Part shown: piece after piece, positions 41,637-49,669 of the stretch
Numbering within the stretch: the stretch's first letter is position 1
How the letters are laid out: each line of letters opens with the position of its first letter
Source of the DNA: Streptomyces sp. VRA16 Mangrove soil
GTDB lineage: Bacteria; Actinomycetota; Actinomycetes; Streptomycetales; Streptomycetaceae
Length of the DNA stretch: 64,000 bases
Assembly (NCBI RefSeq): GCF_017377775.1
Contig: NZ_JAFVLN010000001.1
Location: 682,001-746,000, forward strand
Direction: 5' to 3'
Position numbers and translations under genes: made by a program
The notes under the pieces: model-generated
Seen by the model: the letters and a program-made list of their open reading frames with translations, nothing else
Told to the model about the DNA's origin: nothing
Database searches by the model: none

Positions 41637-43414
41637 AACCGCAGCCCGTGCCCGACCGGATACAGCACCTCGGCCGGATCGCCGGCCGCCGGGACCGCCA
41701 CGGGAAGCCGTCCGTGCGGTGCGTGTTCGCCGAGGACGACCTGGACGGCGTGGTCGAGCTGGCGCGGGCCGGAGCCGTACGTGGCGAGGTAGAGGGGGGC
41801 CTCGGGGAAGCGGTTGATGTCGTACGGGTTGCGCACTCCGATCACCACCACCGGACGGCCCGACGCCAACAGGGCCCGGACCAGGGCGACATGAGCGGTC
41901 CCGCCCTGTGCCCCGTCGGCCGGGGCCAGGCCGCTCGCGACGACCACCAGATCCGCGGACGCCGCGGCCCGCACCGCCTCCTCCGTCACCGTCCGGTCCG
42001 GTGCGGCGCCCGTCGCCAGCGGCGTCGCACGGTGGCCGCGCTCGCCGAACGCCGCGGCGAGCGAGCGCACCGCGGCGTCGTCCGAGCCGGTGACGAGGAC
42101 GGAGCGGGTGCCGGGGCAGAGGGGGAGCACGTCGTCGTCGTTCTTCACGAGAGTGGTGCCGCGGCCCGTGATCGCGTCGGCGGCGGCCAGGAACGCCGTG
42201 CGCCCGACGACGCGTTCGGCCCTGGCCGGGTCGCTCGCGCCGTGGCCGAGACCGCGGCGGATCTTGTGGCTCAGGATGCGGATCACCGACGCGTCGAGGC
42301 GGGCGGCGGAGATCCGCCCGGAGCGTACGGCGCTGAGCACGGCGGCGTGGGCCCGGGGCAGATCGGGGGAGAGGACGAGCATGTCGACGCCCGCGGCGAG
42401 CGCGGTCACGGCGGCCTTGTCCGGCGGGTAGACCGCGCTGGCGCCCCGCATGTCGAGCGCGTCGGTGACGATCAGACCGTCGAACCCCAGCTCCTCGCGC
42501 AGCAGGCCCGTGACGATCGTGCGGGACATGGTCGACGGCGCGAGCGTCGGATCGAGCGCGGGAACGCTGATGTGCGCCGTCATGATCATGTCGACGCCCG
42601 CGGCGATCGCGGCGCGGAACGGCGGAAGGTCGATCGCGTCGAGCTGCGCCCTGCTGTGCGTGATCCGCGGCAGCCCGAGGTGGCTGTCGGTGTCCGTGTC
42701 GCCGTGCCCGGGGAAGTGCTTGGCGGTGGCGGCCACGCCGCCCCGGTGCAGCCCCTGGACCGCGGCGCGGACGAACGCCGCCACGGCCCGCGGTTCGGAG
42801 CCGAACGAGCGGATGCCGATCACGGGATTGGCCGGGTTCACGTTCACGTCGGCCACGGGAGCGTGGTCGGCGGTGATGCCGCAGGCCGACAGCTCGGCGG
42901 CGGTGATCTCGTACGCGCGCCGGGCTTGGGCCGTCGACCAGGTGGCGCCCAGCGCCATGTTGCCCGGCTGCGGGGTGGCCGGAGGGGTGGGCATCCGGGA
43001 GACCACGCCGCCCTCCTGGTCCACCGAGATGATCAGCGGGACACCGGCGACGGCGGTGGACGCCTCCTGCAAGCCCTGGGAGAGACGGGCGAGCTGGGCC
43101 GGGCTGCCGAGGTTGTCGTCGCCGCGGGCGGAGAAGTAGATCACGCCGCCGGGCGCGAAGGTGCGCACCACCTCGGCAGGGGTGGCCACGCCGTAGCGCT
43201 GCCGGTTGAGCGCGGCGGCGGCCTCGTCGACGTCGTGGGCGTCCCGGCCCGCCACCTCGATCAGGAAGAGCTGGCCGACCTTCTGCTCGACCGTCATGCG
43301 GCCGGCCAGGGCGCGCGCGGTCTCCGCGACCGAACCGGCGGCGGACGGACGGGCGGTGCTCAAGGCCCACGCGGCCCCGGCCATACCGGCCAGGGCCCGC
43401 CTGCGGGACGTCAT
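41633..43414 (-). CDS. Tat-exported GH3 beta-N-acetylhexosaminidase (NagZ-like)
   Basis: 593 residues from ATG 43414. Tat-like signal 'MTSRRRALAGMAGAAWALS'. GH3 barrel with 'IISVDQEGGVVSRM', the NagZ catalytic loop 'AKHFPGHGDTDTDSHLGLP' (His237, Asp239) and nucleophile Asp318 in 'LIVTDALDMRGA'. A C-terminal alpha/beta sandwich ends 'GHLPVAVP'-like as 'GRLPVAVPAAG'. It probably removes GlcNAc from muropeptides or chitooligosaccharides outside the membrane. AAGGAGC lies well upstream. Confidence 0.9.
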   Translation of the reverse strand: MTSRRRALAGMAGAAWALSTARPSAAGSVAETARALAGRMTVEQKVGQLFLIEVAGRDAHDVDEAAAALNRQRYGVATPAEVVRTFAPGGVIYFSARGDDNLGSPAQLARLSQGLQEASTAVAGVPLIISVDQEGGVVSRMPTPPATPQPGNMALGATWSTAQARRAYEITAAELSACGITADHAPVADVNVNPANPVIGIRSFGSEPRAVAAFVRAAVQGLHRGGVAATAKHFPGHGDTDTDSHLGLPRITHSRAQLDAIDLPPFRAAIAAGVDMIMTAHISVPALDPTLAPSTMSRTIVTGLLREELGFDGLIVTDALDMRGASAVYPPDKAAVTALAAGVDMLVLSPDLPRAHAAVLSAVRSGRISAARLDASVIRILSHKIRRGLGHGASDPARAERVVGRTAFLAAADAITGRGTTLVKNDDDVLPLCPGTRSVLVTGSDDAAVRSLAAAFGERGHRATPLATGAAPDRTVTEEAVRAAASADLVVVASGLAPADGAQGGTAHVALVRALLASGRPVVVIGVRNPYDINRFPEAPLYLATYGSGPRQLDHAVQVVLGEHAPHGRLPVAVPAAGDPAEVLYPVGHGLRF

Positions 43415-43589
43415 CCGGGAACCTGAGGGCTGTGTCGCGATGGGACTGCTCCTTCGGACAAGTGGGCCGTACGGGGACGAATGCGCCGCACTGTACTGAG
43501 CCCGTCCCGCGTCGCGGCGGACCGGCGGGCGGAACACGCGCCGAATGCCGCCTGAGGGGGAAGCGCGGCGCCGTTCGGTCCGCCCGGCG

Positions 43590-44846
43590 TCACGGTCGTT
43601 CGTCGGCCACCTCGGACGCGTCGGCCGCCGGTGCCCGCTGCGCGGGGGCCTCGGGTGAACCGCCGCGGGCCACCTCGGAGTTGCGCTTCCCGGCGGCGGG
43701 CGCGATACCGATGGCGGCCACGACGAACACCAGGACCACCAGCATCGCGGAGCGCAGCCCGTAATGGTCGCCCAGAAAGCCGAGGGCCGGCGGGCCGACC
43801 AGGAAGGCGACGTACCCGATCGTGGCGACCAGGCTCACGCGCGCCGTCTGATCGGGCCCCGAGTCGCCCGCCGCGGACAGGGCGACGGGGAAGCCCAGCG
43901 AGGCGCCGAGCCCCCAGAACAGCACGGCCGCCGCGGCCACCACGGCGTTGTCCGAGAAGATGACGAGGACCAGACCGAGGGCGCCGGAGACGGCGCTGGC
44001 CTGCACGACGGCCGTCCGGCCGAACCGGTTGAGGAAGTACGTGCCGCAGAACCGGCCCAGGGTCATCGAGGCGGCGAACCCCACGAACACCAGCGAGCCC
44101 AGCGCGGCGTCCACACCGTGCCCGTCCACCATGAGCAGCGGCAGCCAGTCGTTGGCCGCCCCCTCGGCCAGCGCCATGGCCAGGACGATGCCGCCGATCA
44201 GCAGCAGCCTGCGGTCCCGCCACACCTGACGCTCGGAAGGCGCCGCGGCCTGCGCCCCGGCGGAGCCGTGCTTGAGCCCGATGCCGGACGGGACGGCCCG
44301 CAGGGCGTGGAACAGGATCGCGGTGGCGATGACGGCGACCGCGACCAGGTGCTGCACGACCGGCAGCCCGGCGGCCGTCGCGGCCATGCCGGCCAGCCCG
44401 CCGATCACCGTGCCGAGGCTGAAGCACCCGTGCAGCGTGGGCGGGACGGCCGTGCCGGTGAGGCGCTCCACATCGGCCCCGTCGACATTGACCGCGACCT
44501 CGCCCGCGCCCATCCCCGCCCCGAACACGCACAGGCCGGCGGCGACCATCGGCGCGGACGGCACAGCGCTGCCGGCCCCGACGACGAGCATGCTCGCCAC
44601 GATCAGGCTGGTGCCCAGCGCGATCACCGGCCGCGTGCCGAACCGGGACACGAGACGGCCCGAGCAGAGGATGCCCCCCATGGAACCGACGGACAGGCCG
44701 AACAGGATCAGCCCCATCTCCCCGGTGGAGACGCCCAGCAGATCGCGGACGTCCGGGGTCCGCGTGACCCAGGACGACACGGCGATGCCCGGCAAAAAGA
44801 AGAACAGGAACAGGGCCTGACGGCGTCGGCGTACGGCGCGGTCCAT
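43590..44846 (-). CDS. MFS transporter
   Basis: 418 residues from ATG 44846. Twelve hydrophobic helices, with 'FFLPGIAVSSWVTRTPDVRDLLG' at the start and the MFS A-motif analogue 'GRLVSRFGTRPVIALG' between helices 2 and 3. It belongs to the YbjJ-like group, the same group as the pseudogene at 32319. It is divergent from a TetR gene with a TGTAC-N4-GTACA palindrome between, so it is likely a regulated efflux pump. Confidence 0.88.
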   Translation of the reverse strand: MDRAVRRRRQALFLFFFLPGIAVSSWVTRTPDVRDLLGVSTGEMGLILFGLSVGSMGGILCSGRLVSRFGTRPVIALGTSLIVASMLVVGAGSAVPSAPMVAAGLCVFGAGMGAGEVAVNVDGADVERLTGTAVPPTLHGCFSLGTVIGGLAGMAATAAGLPVVQHLVAVAVIATAILFHALRAVPSGIGLKHGSAGAQAAAPSERQVWRDRRLLLIGGIVLAMALAEGAANDWLPLLMVDGHGVDAALGSLVFVGFAASMTLGRFCGTYFLNRFGRTAVVQASAVSGALGLVLVIFSDNAVVAAAAVLFWGLGASLGFPVALSAAGDSGPDQTARVSLVATIGYVAFLVGPPALGFLGDHYGLRSAMLVVLVFVVAAIGIAPAAGKRNSEVARGGSPEAPAQRAPAADASEVADERP

Positions 44847-44909
44847 CACGAAGGAACTCCATGCGGCTGCGGAAGAATGCCGGGCGGACGACAGGACCGG
44901 CACCATGTA

Positions 44910-44923
44910 TGTACAAACGTACA
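44910..44923. promoter_or_regulatory. TetR operator candidate TGTACAAACGTACA
   Basis: Perfect 5-4-5 inverted repeat in an AT-rich tract, 64 bases upstream of the MFS start and 39 bases upstream of the TetR start. Probable site for the adjacent TetR protein. Confidence 0.6.
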
Positions 44924-44961
44924 CACTTGAGCACGGGTGAGAGAAGAGGCGGACGACAGCG

Positions 44962-45522
44962 ATGACCGGCAGTTCCCGCGGGCCCAACGACCCGCACCGG
45001 CGCGAGCGCATCCTCGACGCGGCCCTCGACGTCATCGCCGAACACGGCGCCATCAAGGTGACCTTCCGCAAGATCGCGGCGGCCGCGGGCGTCCCGCTCG
45101 GCTCCCTCACCTACTACTTCGACGACATGCAGCACCTGCTGACCGCCGCCTTCACCCGGCTCGCCGAGTCCGTCTCCTCGCGGTACGGGGCCCTGCTGGA
45201 GGCGGCCCGCACCCCCGAGGAGGCCGAGGCCGCCGTCGTCGAGATCATCTGCGGCAAGGTCTGGGGCACCGACCGCAATCTGCTGCTCAGCTACGAGCTG
45301 TACGCGTTCGCCGCCCGCCACCCCGAACTGCGCGCGGTGATGCGCTCCTGGATGCGGGCCAGCCGGCGGTCGCTGGCCCGCCACTTCGACCCGCTGACGG
45401 CCCGTGCGCTCGACGCCCTGGTGGAGGGGTTCTCCATCCACAACTCCGTCGACGACCGGCCCACGGACCGCGTCGGCGTGGCCGCCATCGTGCACGCCGT
45501 CGCCACCCGCGGCGCGCGGTGA
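44962..45522 (+). CDS. TetR family transcriptional regulator
   Basis: 186 residues. Helix-turn-helix: 'RERILDAALDVIAEHGAIKVTFRKIAAAAGVPLGSLTYYFDDMQ' (parts RILDAALDVIAEHG, TFRKIAAAAGVPLGSLTYYF). The C-terminal ligand domain is variable. It is divergent from the MFS gene and probably represses it; the shared intergenic palindrome supports this. Inducer unknown. Confidence 0.92.
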   Translation: MTGSSRGPNDPHRRERILDAALDVIAEHGAIKVTFRKIAAAAGVPLGSLTYYFDDMQHLLTAAFTRLAESVSSRYGALLEAARTPEEAEAAVVEIICGKVWGTDRNLLLSYELYAFAARHPELRAVMRSWMRASRRSLARHFDPLTARALDALVEGFSIHNSVDDRPTDRVGVAAIVHAVATRGAR

Positions 45523-45535
45523 CGGGCCCCGGGTG

Positions 45536-45549
45536 GGGCCGAACGACCC
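45536..45549. promoter_or_regulatory. DevR/DosR-like dyad GGGCCGAACGACCC (copy 3)
   Basis: One base different from copies at 39161 and 39813, and 91 bases upstream of gap-2, almost the same distance as copy 1 from its gene (92). Confidence 0.55.
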
Positions 45550-45639
45550 CCACGCGGGCGCCGCCCGACCCATGCCCGCGCCGTCGCCGGGCCGGGAAGC
45601 TGGGACCGCATCGTGGAACCGTCGACCGGGAGGCACGAC

Positions 45640-46662
45640 ATGAGCGTGCGTGTGGGCATCAACGGCTTCGGCCGCATCGGACGCAACTACCTGCGCTGCG
45701 TACTGGAGCGCGCCGAGAGCGCGGCCGGGACACCGGTCGAGATCGTCGCCGTCAACGACATCACCTCACCCGCGGCCCTGGCGCACCTGCTGGAGTACGA
45801 CTCCACGTACGGCAGGCTGCACAGGACCGTGACGTACGACGACACCTCACTGAGCGTCGACGGGCACCGCATCGCCGTGACGGCGGAGCGCGATCCGGCG
45901 GCGCTCGCCTGGGACACGTACGGCGTGGACGTCGTCATCGAGTCGACCGGCCGGTTCCGCACCCGCGAGGAGGCCGGGGCGCACCTGAAGTCCGGGCCGC
46001 GCAAAGTCCTGCTCTCCGTCCCGGGCAAGGGGGTCGACGCCACCCTCGTCATGGGCGTCAACGAGCACACGTACGACCCGGACCGGCACCACGTCGTCTC
46101 GAACGCGTCGTGCACCACCAACTGCGTGGCCCCGATGGTGAAGGTGCTCGACGAGCGGTTCGGCGTCAGCAAGGGGCTGATGACCACGATCCACGGCTAC
46201 ACGAACGACCAGGTCGTGCTCGACGGACCGCACAAGGACCCGCGCCGTGGCCGCACGGCCGCCGTGAACATCATCCCGACCAGCACCGGGGCGGCGCGCG
46301 CCGTCGGCATGGTGCTGCCGGAACTGGCGGGCACCCTCGACGGGCTCGCCGTGCGGGTGCCGGTGGAGGACGGATCGCTGACCGATCTGACGGTCGTGCT
46401 GGACGAGCCCGCGACCGCGGACCAGATCAACGACGCCTACCGCGCGGCCGCCGAGGGCTCCCTGAAAGGTGTCCTGCGGGTGTCCGACGCGCCGATCGTC
46501 TCCCGCGACGTCGTGGGCGACCCGGCCTCGTGCGTCCTGGACGCCCCGCTCACCCAGGCCAACGGACAACTGGTCAAGGTCTTCGGCTGGTACGACAACG
46601 AGTGGGGCTACACCCACCGCCTGCTCGACCTCACGGAGTTCGTGGCGACACGGCTGTCCTGA
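45640..46662 (+). CDS. gap: Type I glyceraldehyde-3-phosphate dehydrogenase (gap-2)
   Basis: 340 residues from ATG 45640 (GGGAGG 9 bases upstream). 'VGINGFGRIGRNYLRCVLE' binds NAD and the catalytic Cys158 lies in 'SNASCTTNCV'. It differs from gap-1 in having 'SNASCTTNCVAPMVKVL' and 'KGLMTTIHGYTNDQ', closer to the main glycolytic/gluconeogenic forms of other bacteria. The DevR-like dyad suggests induction when oxygen is low. A terminator follows 50 bases after the stop. Confidence 0.94.
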   Translation: MSVRVGINGFGRIGRNYLRCVLERAESAAGTPVEIVAVNDITSPAALAHLLEYDSTYGRLHRTVTYDDTSLSVDGHRIAVTAERDPAALAWDTYGVDVVIESTGRFRTREEAGAHLKSGPRKVLLSVPGKGVDATLVMGVNEHTYDPDRHHVVSNASCTTNCVAPMVKVLDERFGVSKGLMTTIHGYTNDQVVLDGPHKDPRRGRTAAVNIIPTSTGAARAVGMVLPELAGTLDGLAVRVPVEDGSLTDLTVVLDEPATADQINDAYRAAAEGSLKGVLRVSDAPIVSRDVVGDPASCVLDAPLTQANGQLVKVFGWYDNEWGYTHRLLDLTEFVATRLS

Positions 46663-46711
46663 CGGCGGCGGTGAGTTCCCCGGGCGCGGACCGTCCACCC
46701 GTGAGAGCGAC

Positions 46712-46732
46712 GGCCGGGCTCGGGTCCCGGCC
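46712..46732 (+). terminator. Terminator of gap-2
   Basis: GGCCGGG (46712-46718) and CCCGGCC (46726-46732) with a 7-base loop, 50 bases past the stop codon. Confidence 0.55.
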
Positions 46733-46800
46733 CCGTCACGGTCCGTGCGCGTCCTTCGGACGTGAGATTTCGGACAACTTCCTTCTGACAGTGGGGGGTT

Positions 46801-46826
46801 GATTGGGCCAGGAAGGTGCGGGGTAT
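46801..46826 (+). promoter_or_regulatory. SigB/SigF-type stress promoter candidate (GATT-N16-GGGTAT)
   Basis: GATT at 46801-46804 and GGGTAT at 46821-46826 match the GNTT-N14-16-GGGTAY form used by SigB-like sigma factors. It is about 176 bases upstream of the STAS gene. The rest of the 339-base gap (46663-47001) holds only the gap-2 terminator. Confidence 0.5.
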
Positions 46827-47001
46827 TCCCCTGGCACGTCAGCGCCGCCCCTGACCCTGGTGGTCGCCACATCTGCGCGGGCGCCCGCGCCTGCTGGGAG
46901 TGAACGCCCGCACCGCCCTATCACTACTCCTGTCACGTCCCGGACGTCACGGCATCCTTCGTGTCTCGCTGCCGCCCGCCCAGGCACCGGGAGGGGGAGG
47001 C

Positions 47002-47514
47002 ATGGCCGAAAACGTCGCCGCGTTCGGCTGCCGTGTCCGGGGGACCCGGGGCCGGCGCGTGATCGAACTCTGGGGTGAACTGGACATCCTCGCCGTCGAG
47101 CAGATGTCGGAGCGCCTGCTTTCCCTGATGGGGAGAGGCAGCACCGACCTGGTGCTCGATCTGAGCCAGGTGTCCTTCATCGACTGCCGGGGCCTGTCGA
47201 TGCTCTGTGCCGTACGTGTCCGCGTCCAGCAGGGTGACGGGCGGCTGACGCTGGTGAGTGACAAGCCGCAGTTCCGCAGGCTGTTGAGGCTGACAGGGCT
47301 GGCCGAAGCGTTCACCGTCATCGGCACCCGGGAGGCGTTCCCGGGCGATCCGGGGGACGGGGACCGACGGAGGCCGTGGCGGTACCGTCTGATCCGGCTG
47401 AGGGCAGGGGACACCAGGGCGAACTCCTCGCCGGGCCGGTCCCCGCGCCGCGGTGACAAGGACCGTGGCGACGATGGCGCAAAGCCTTCAACGCTTCGGC
47501 AGGAACATGTATGA
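47002..47514 (+). CDS. STAS-domain protein (anti-sigma factor antagonist-like)
   Basis: 170 residues from ATG 47002 (GAGGGGGAGG upstream). STAS fold at residues ~8-110: 'VIELWGELDILAVEQMSERLL' and 'DLVLDLSQVSFIDCRGLSML'. In SpoIIAA/RsbV proteins the site is D-S-S-G-L with Ser phosphorylated; here it is Asp61-Cys62-Arg63-Gly64-Leu65, so the usual switch residue is missing. The last ~60 residues are Arg/Gly/Asp-rich and disordered. It may bind an anti-sigma kinase constitutively. The RsbW-like gene at 63606 is a conceivable partner. Confidence 0.82.
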   Translation: MAENVAAFGCRVRGTRGRRVIELWGELDILAVEQMSERLLSLMGRGSTDLVLDLSQVSFIDCRGLSMLCAVRVRVQQGDGRLTLVSDKPQFRRLLRLTGLAEAFTVIGTREAFPGDPGDGDRRRPWRYRLIRLRAGDTRANSSPGRSPRRGDKDRGDDGAKPSTLRQEHV

Positions 47515-47920
47515 ACCGTAAATTGTGGTGCACACTGCCGACAGCGGCCCCCGCCGGGAATCCGGCCGGAACATCAGCGAGGGCCGAGGCGAGGCGGCGC
47601 GGCTCCTCCATTGCGCGCTGCCCCGCAGACTCCGCCTCGGCGCCCCAGGTGCGTGCGGGAATCGCACCTGCCGGTCGCCTGCGGGCGGAGAGCCGGAGCC
47701 GTGTCTGTCGGCGATGCGGCTCCGGCGCCTGAGGTCGTCACGGCCCGGGGACCGAGGGCCAGCGAGCGCAGGGACACCCTCTGCGCCGCGCCCCACACGC
47801 TAGGTCATATGTCGGTTTGCGCTCAAGATGCCTTCTTGGCCATGGTCGTCGGCGCACGCGCATGCCACGAGCATGTGCGGACACGAGCCCGGCTCCCGGC
47901 ATCCGCGGCGGCCGACCGGT
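47515..47920. other. 406-base stretch without a recognisable gene
   Basis: Open frames here show no family motif, no ribosome site and atypical residue composition. Nothing else stands out apart from CGCGCATGCCACGAGCATGTGCG, which holds GCATG repeats (around 47859-47880). Confidence 0.5.
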
Positions 47921-48100
47921 TCAGCGGCGGCGCGTCGACCGGCCGCGCGCCCAGCCGCCCGCTCCCGCCACATGAAGGGCCAACGCGGTGAGCCCGAGCA
48001 GCATGACGTTCACGGAGGAGAAGACGTCATTGGTCGAGATCGTCGCGGCGTTGATGAGAAAAGCGAGGAAGAACAGCACGGCTGCGGCTATGGCGAACAT
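47921..48100 (-). CDS. Small hydrophobic membrane protein (59 aa)
   Basis: ATG 48100 to TGA 47921, preceded by GGGAG at 6 bases. Two hydrophobic helices are clear: 'MFAIAAAVLFFLAFLINAA' and 'NVMLLGLTALALHVAG', joined by a short polar loop 'TISTNDVFSSV', with a basic tail 'RGRSTRRR'. It is probably a two-pass membrane protein with a cytoplasmic C-terminus. I recognise no named family; similar small hydrophobic proteins lie near gas vesicle genes in streptomycetes. Composition and start signal make coding likely. Confidence 0.7.
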   Translation of the reverse strand: MFAIAAAVLFFLAFLINAATISTNDVFSSVNVMLLGLTALALHVAGAGGWARGRSTRRR

Positions 48101-48151
48101 GGTGACTCCCTTTGATCGGCCTCGTGTTGACGCCCGTGTGCCCGCTTTCGC

Positions 48152-48174
48152 GTTCTGTAGAGCATCCCGGGTAG
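48152..48174 (+). promoter_or_regulatory. Possible stress-type promoter (GTTC-N13-GGGTAG)
   Basis: GTTC (48152-48155) and GGGTAG (48169-48174) loosely match SigB-type elements, 55 bases upstream of the 47-residue protein gene. Spacing is 1 base short of the norm. Confidence 0.3.
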
Positions 48175-48228
48175 CCGGACCGTGAAGGGGGCGCCGCGGC
48201 CCCCGTCCGACGACACCATGGAGGCGTG

Positions 48229-48372
48229 ATGCCCGGCATTCTCGACCGCATCAAGCAGTACAGCCGTACCCCGCAGGGCCGGCGCACCATCGCGACGGCA
48301 CGCCGGACGGCGGCGGATCCCCGCAAGCGGGCTCAGGCCCGTGCCTGGCTCAGTCGCCTGCGCCGCCGCTGA
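48229..48372 (+). CDS. Small basic protein (47 aa)
   Basis: ATG 48229 with GGAGG 4 bases before it; stop at 48370-48372. The product is mostly one amphipathic, strongly basic helix: 'MPGILDRIKQYSRTPQGRRT' then 'IATARRTAADPRKRAQARAW' and 'LSRLRRR'. About 14 Arg/Lys out of 47. No hydrophobic segment. It could bind nucleic acid or membrane surface; no family recognised. It sits beside the small membrane protein gene in divergent orientation. Confidence 0.6.
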   Translation: MPGILDRIKQYSRTPQGRRTIATARRTAADPRKRAQARAWLSRLRRR

Positions 48373-48391
48373 ACGGTGTGCGCCGAGGAAC

Positions 48392-49159
48392 CTACGGACG
48401 TTTTCTGCGGGTGATCGCGCAGCAGGCGCCGCCGGTCAGCACGAGGGCGGCGGCGAAGGCCGCGACCACGAGGGCGCTGTCCTGAGGACCCGTATGGGCC
48501 AGCTGCCCCGGGCGCGGGGAGGGCGATGCGACGGGGCGGCGCGTGGGAGAAGGAGAAGGCGAGGTGGAGGGGCTGGCGGAAGGGCTGGTGGAGGGCGGCG
48601 TCGCCGGGGGTGAGGCCGGCGGGGTGCGCACGACGGGTGGTCCGACGGAGGACGTCATCGACGGGGTGGGAGAAGGTGACTCCTCCTCCCCGTATCCGCG
48701 CTCGCCGTAGCCGGAGTCCTCGTAACCGGGCCCCCCGTAGCCGGAGTCCTCGTAGCCAGAGCCGCCGTATCCGGTGTCGCCGTAGGTCGACTCCTCGTGT
48801 CCGGGGTCGGCGTAGCCGGTCGTCCCGTGCTCGTCCCCCTCGCGTCCTGGATCCGCGGAGCCGATCGGTCCCTGTTGGCTCGTTGCGGACCTGGCCGTGC
48901 TGCCGTCGGCCGAGCGGTGTCCGTCAGCGCCGAGCGGTTCCGTCCTGCCGGAAATGGGCCGGGACGTCATGTCGCCAGGGCCGCTCGGCCGGGCCGAGGC
49001 CCCTTGGGAGGCGGCGGACGACGGGGGAGTCGGCGGGGCCGCCGCGAGCGCGGTTCCGACAGCGCAGGCAAGGGCTGCGGCCGTCGCCATCGCGAGTGCC
49101 GCGGCGCGCGGCAACGGAGCGGTGCCGCGACACGGGGCCGCGTTGTGATCTTCGTACAT
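48392..49159 (-). CDS. LAHTG-motif surface protein with Gly-Tyr repeats
   Basis: 255 residues from ATG 49159. N-terminal signal peptide ('AAALAMATAAALACAVGTALA'), a Ser/Gly-rich part, a repetitive segment at about residues 110-150 built of G-Y-x-D-S/G units ('GYEDSGYGGPGYEDSGYGE'), a Ser/Pro/Thr wall-spanning stretch, LAHTG at 220-224, a hydrophobic helix and 'TRRKRP'. It is a likely class E sortase substrate like the protein at 37499. The Tyr-Gly repeats are low-complexity and may self-associate. It lies just downstream of the gas vesicle operon on the same strand. Confidence 0.8.
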   Translation of the reverse strand: MYEDHNAAPCRGTAPLPRAAALAMATAAALACAVGTALAAAPPTPPSSAASQGASARPSGPGDMTSRPISGRTEPLGADGHRSADGSTARSATSQQGPIGSADPGREGDEHGTTGYADPGHEESTYGDTGYGGSGYEDSGYGGPGYEDSGYGERGYGEEESPSPTPSMTSSVGPPVVRTPPASPPATPPSTSPSASPSTSPSPSPTRRPVASPSPRPGQLAHTGPQDSALVVAAFAAALVLTGGACCAITRRKRP

Positions 49160-49229
49160 GACGCATGATGTTCCATCTGGGACACCGGGTCAGGGTGGTG
49201 CTGCGCGGACTTTTCGTGCGATTTCACTC

Positions 49230-49255
49230 TGAGGGTCTACTTGACCTTGAGGGTC
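49230..49255. repeat. TGAGGGTC direct repeat, 18-base period
   Basis: TGAGGGTC at 49230-49237 and 49248-49255, in the gap between gvpK and the LAHTG gene, about 75-95 bases upstream of the latter's start. Possible regulator site. Confidence 0.35.
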
Positions 49256-49273
49256 GACGCCTCGGCCGAGCGC

Positions 49274-49669
49274 TCAACGCGGCAGCAGCGGACCCAGCGG
49301 ACCGAGATCGATGTTGAGGTCCTCGGGGGCCAGGTCGTAGCGGTCGCGCAGTTCGGCCATCCGGTCCTCCAGCAGCATCAGCGTGAGGCCGACGCGTTCC
49401 TCCTGCTCCTCCGTCAGGTCGCCCGTGTCGAACCGGCGCAGGGCCTGGCGCTCCATCAGCTGGCGCAGCAACTCCACGATGGTGAGGACGAGTTTCATCA
49501 GATCGCGTTCCACGGTGTCGGGCTCGATCTGGATCCGCCCGCGCCGTCCCGAGGCGGGGGCACCGCAGGTCGCGCACGGCGTGCCGGTCGGGTCGGCCGT
49601 CTCGTCGGAGTGAGCCGTGTGGGCCGGTGCCGTGTCGTCCCGGCGCTCGCGGGCGTCGTACGTGCTCAC
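49274..49669 (-). CDS. gvpK: Gas vesicle protein GvpK
   Basis: 131 residues from GTG 49669; GTGA overlaps the gvpS stop. The GvpK core is 'ERDLMKLVLTIVELLRQLMERQALRRFDTGDLTEEQEERVGLTLM' (parts LVLTIVELLRQLMERQALRRF, LTEEQEERVG, under 21 each in the protein) followed by 'YDLAPEDLNIDLGPLGPLL'. A ~45-residue N-terminal stretch with 'CATCGAPA' (two Cys) is not part of the core. GvpK is needed for vesicle assembly in other bacteria. It is the last gene of the operon. Confidence 0.93.
   Translation of the reverse strand: MSTYDARERRDDTAPAHTAHSDETADPTGTPCATCGAPASGRRGRIQIEPDTVERDLMKLVLTIVELLRQLMERQALRRFDTGDLTEEQEERVGLTLMLLEDRMAELRDRYDLAPEDLNIDLGPLGPLLPR

Noticed and set aside
40482..43370. A 962-codon minus-strand frame and a similar plus-strand frame across the ADH/GH3 region
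   Set aside because: Both are antisense or out-of-phase shadows of ADH and GH3, which carry clear catalytic motifs.
47611..47991. Plus-strand open frame of 126 codons after the STAS gene
   Set aside because: No ribosome site, no motif, erratic composition, and it overlaps the better-supported small membrane protein on the other strand.
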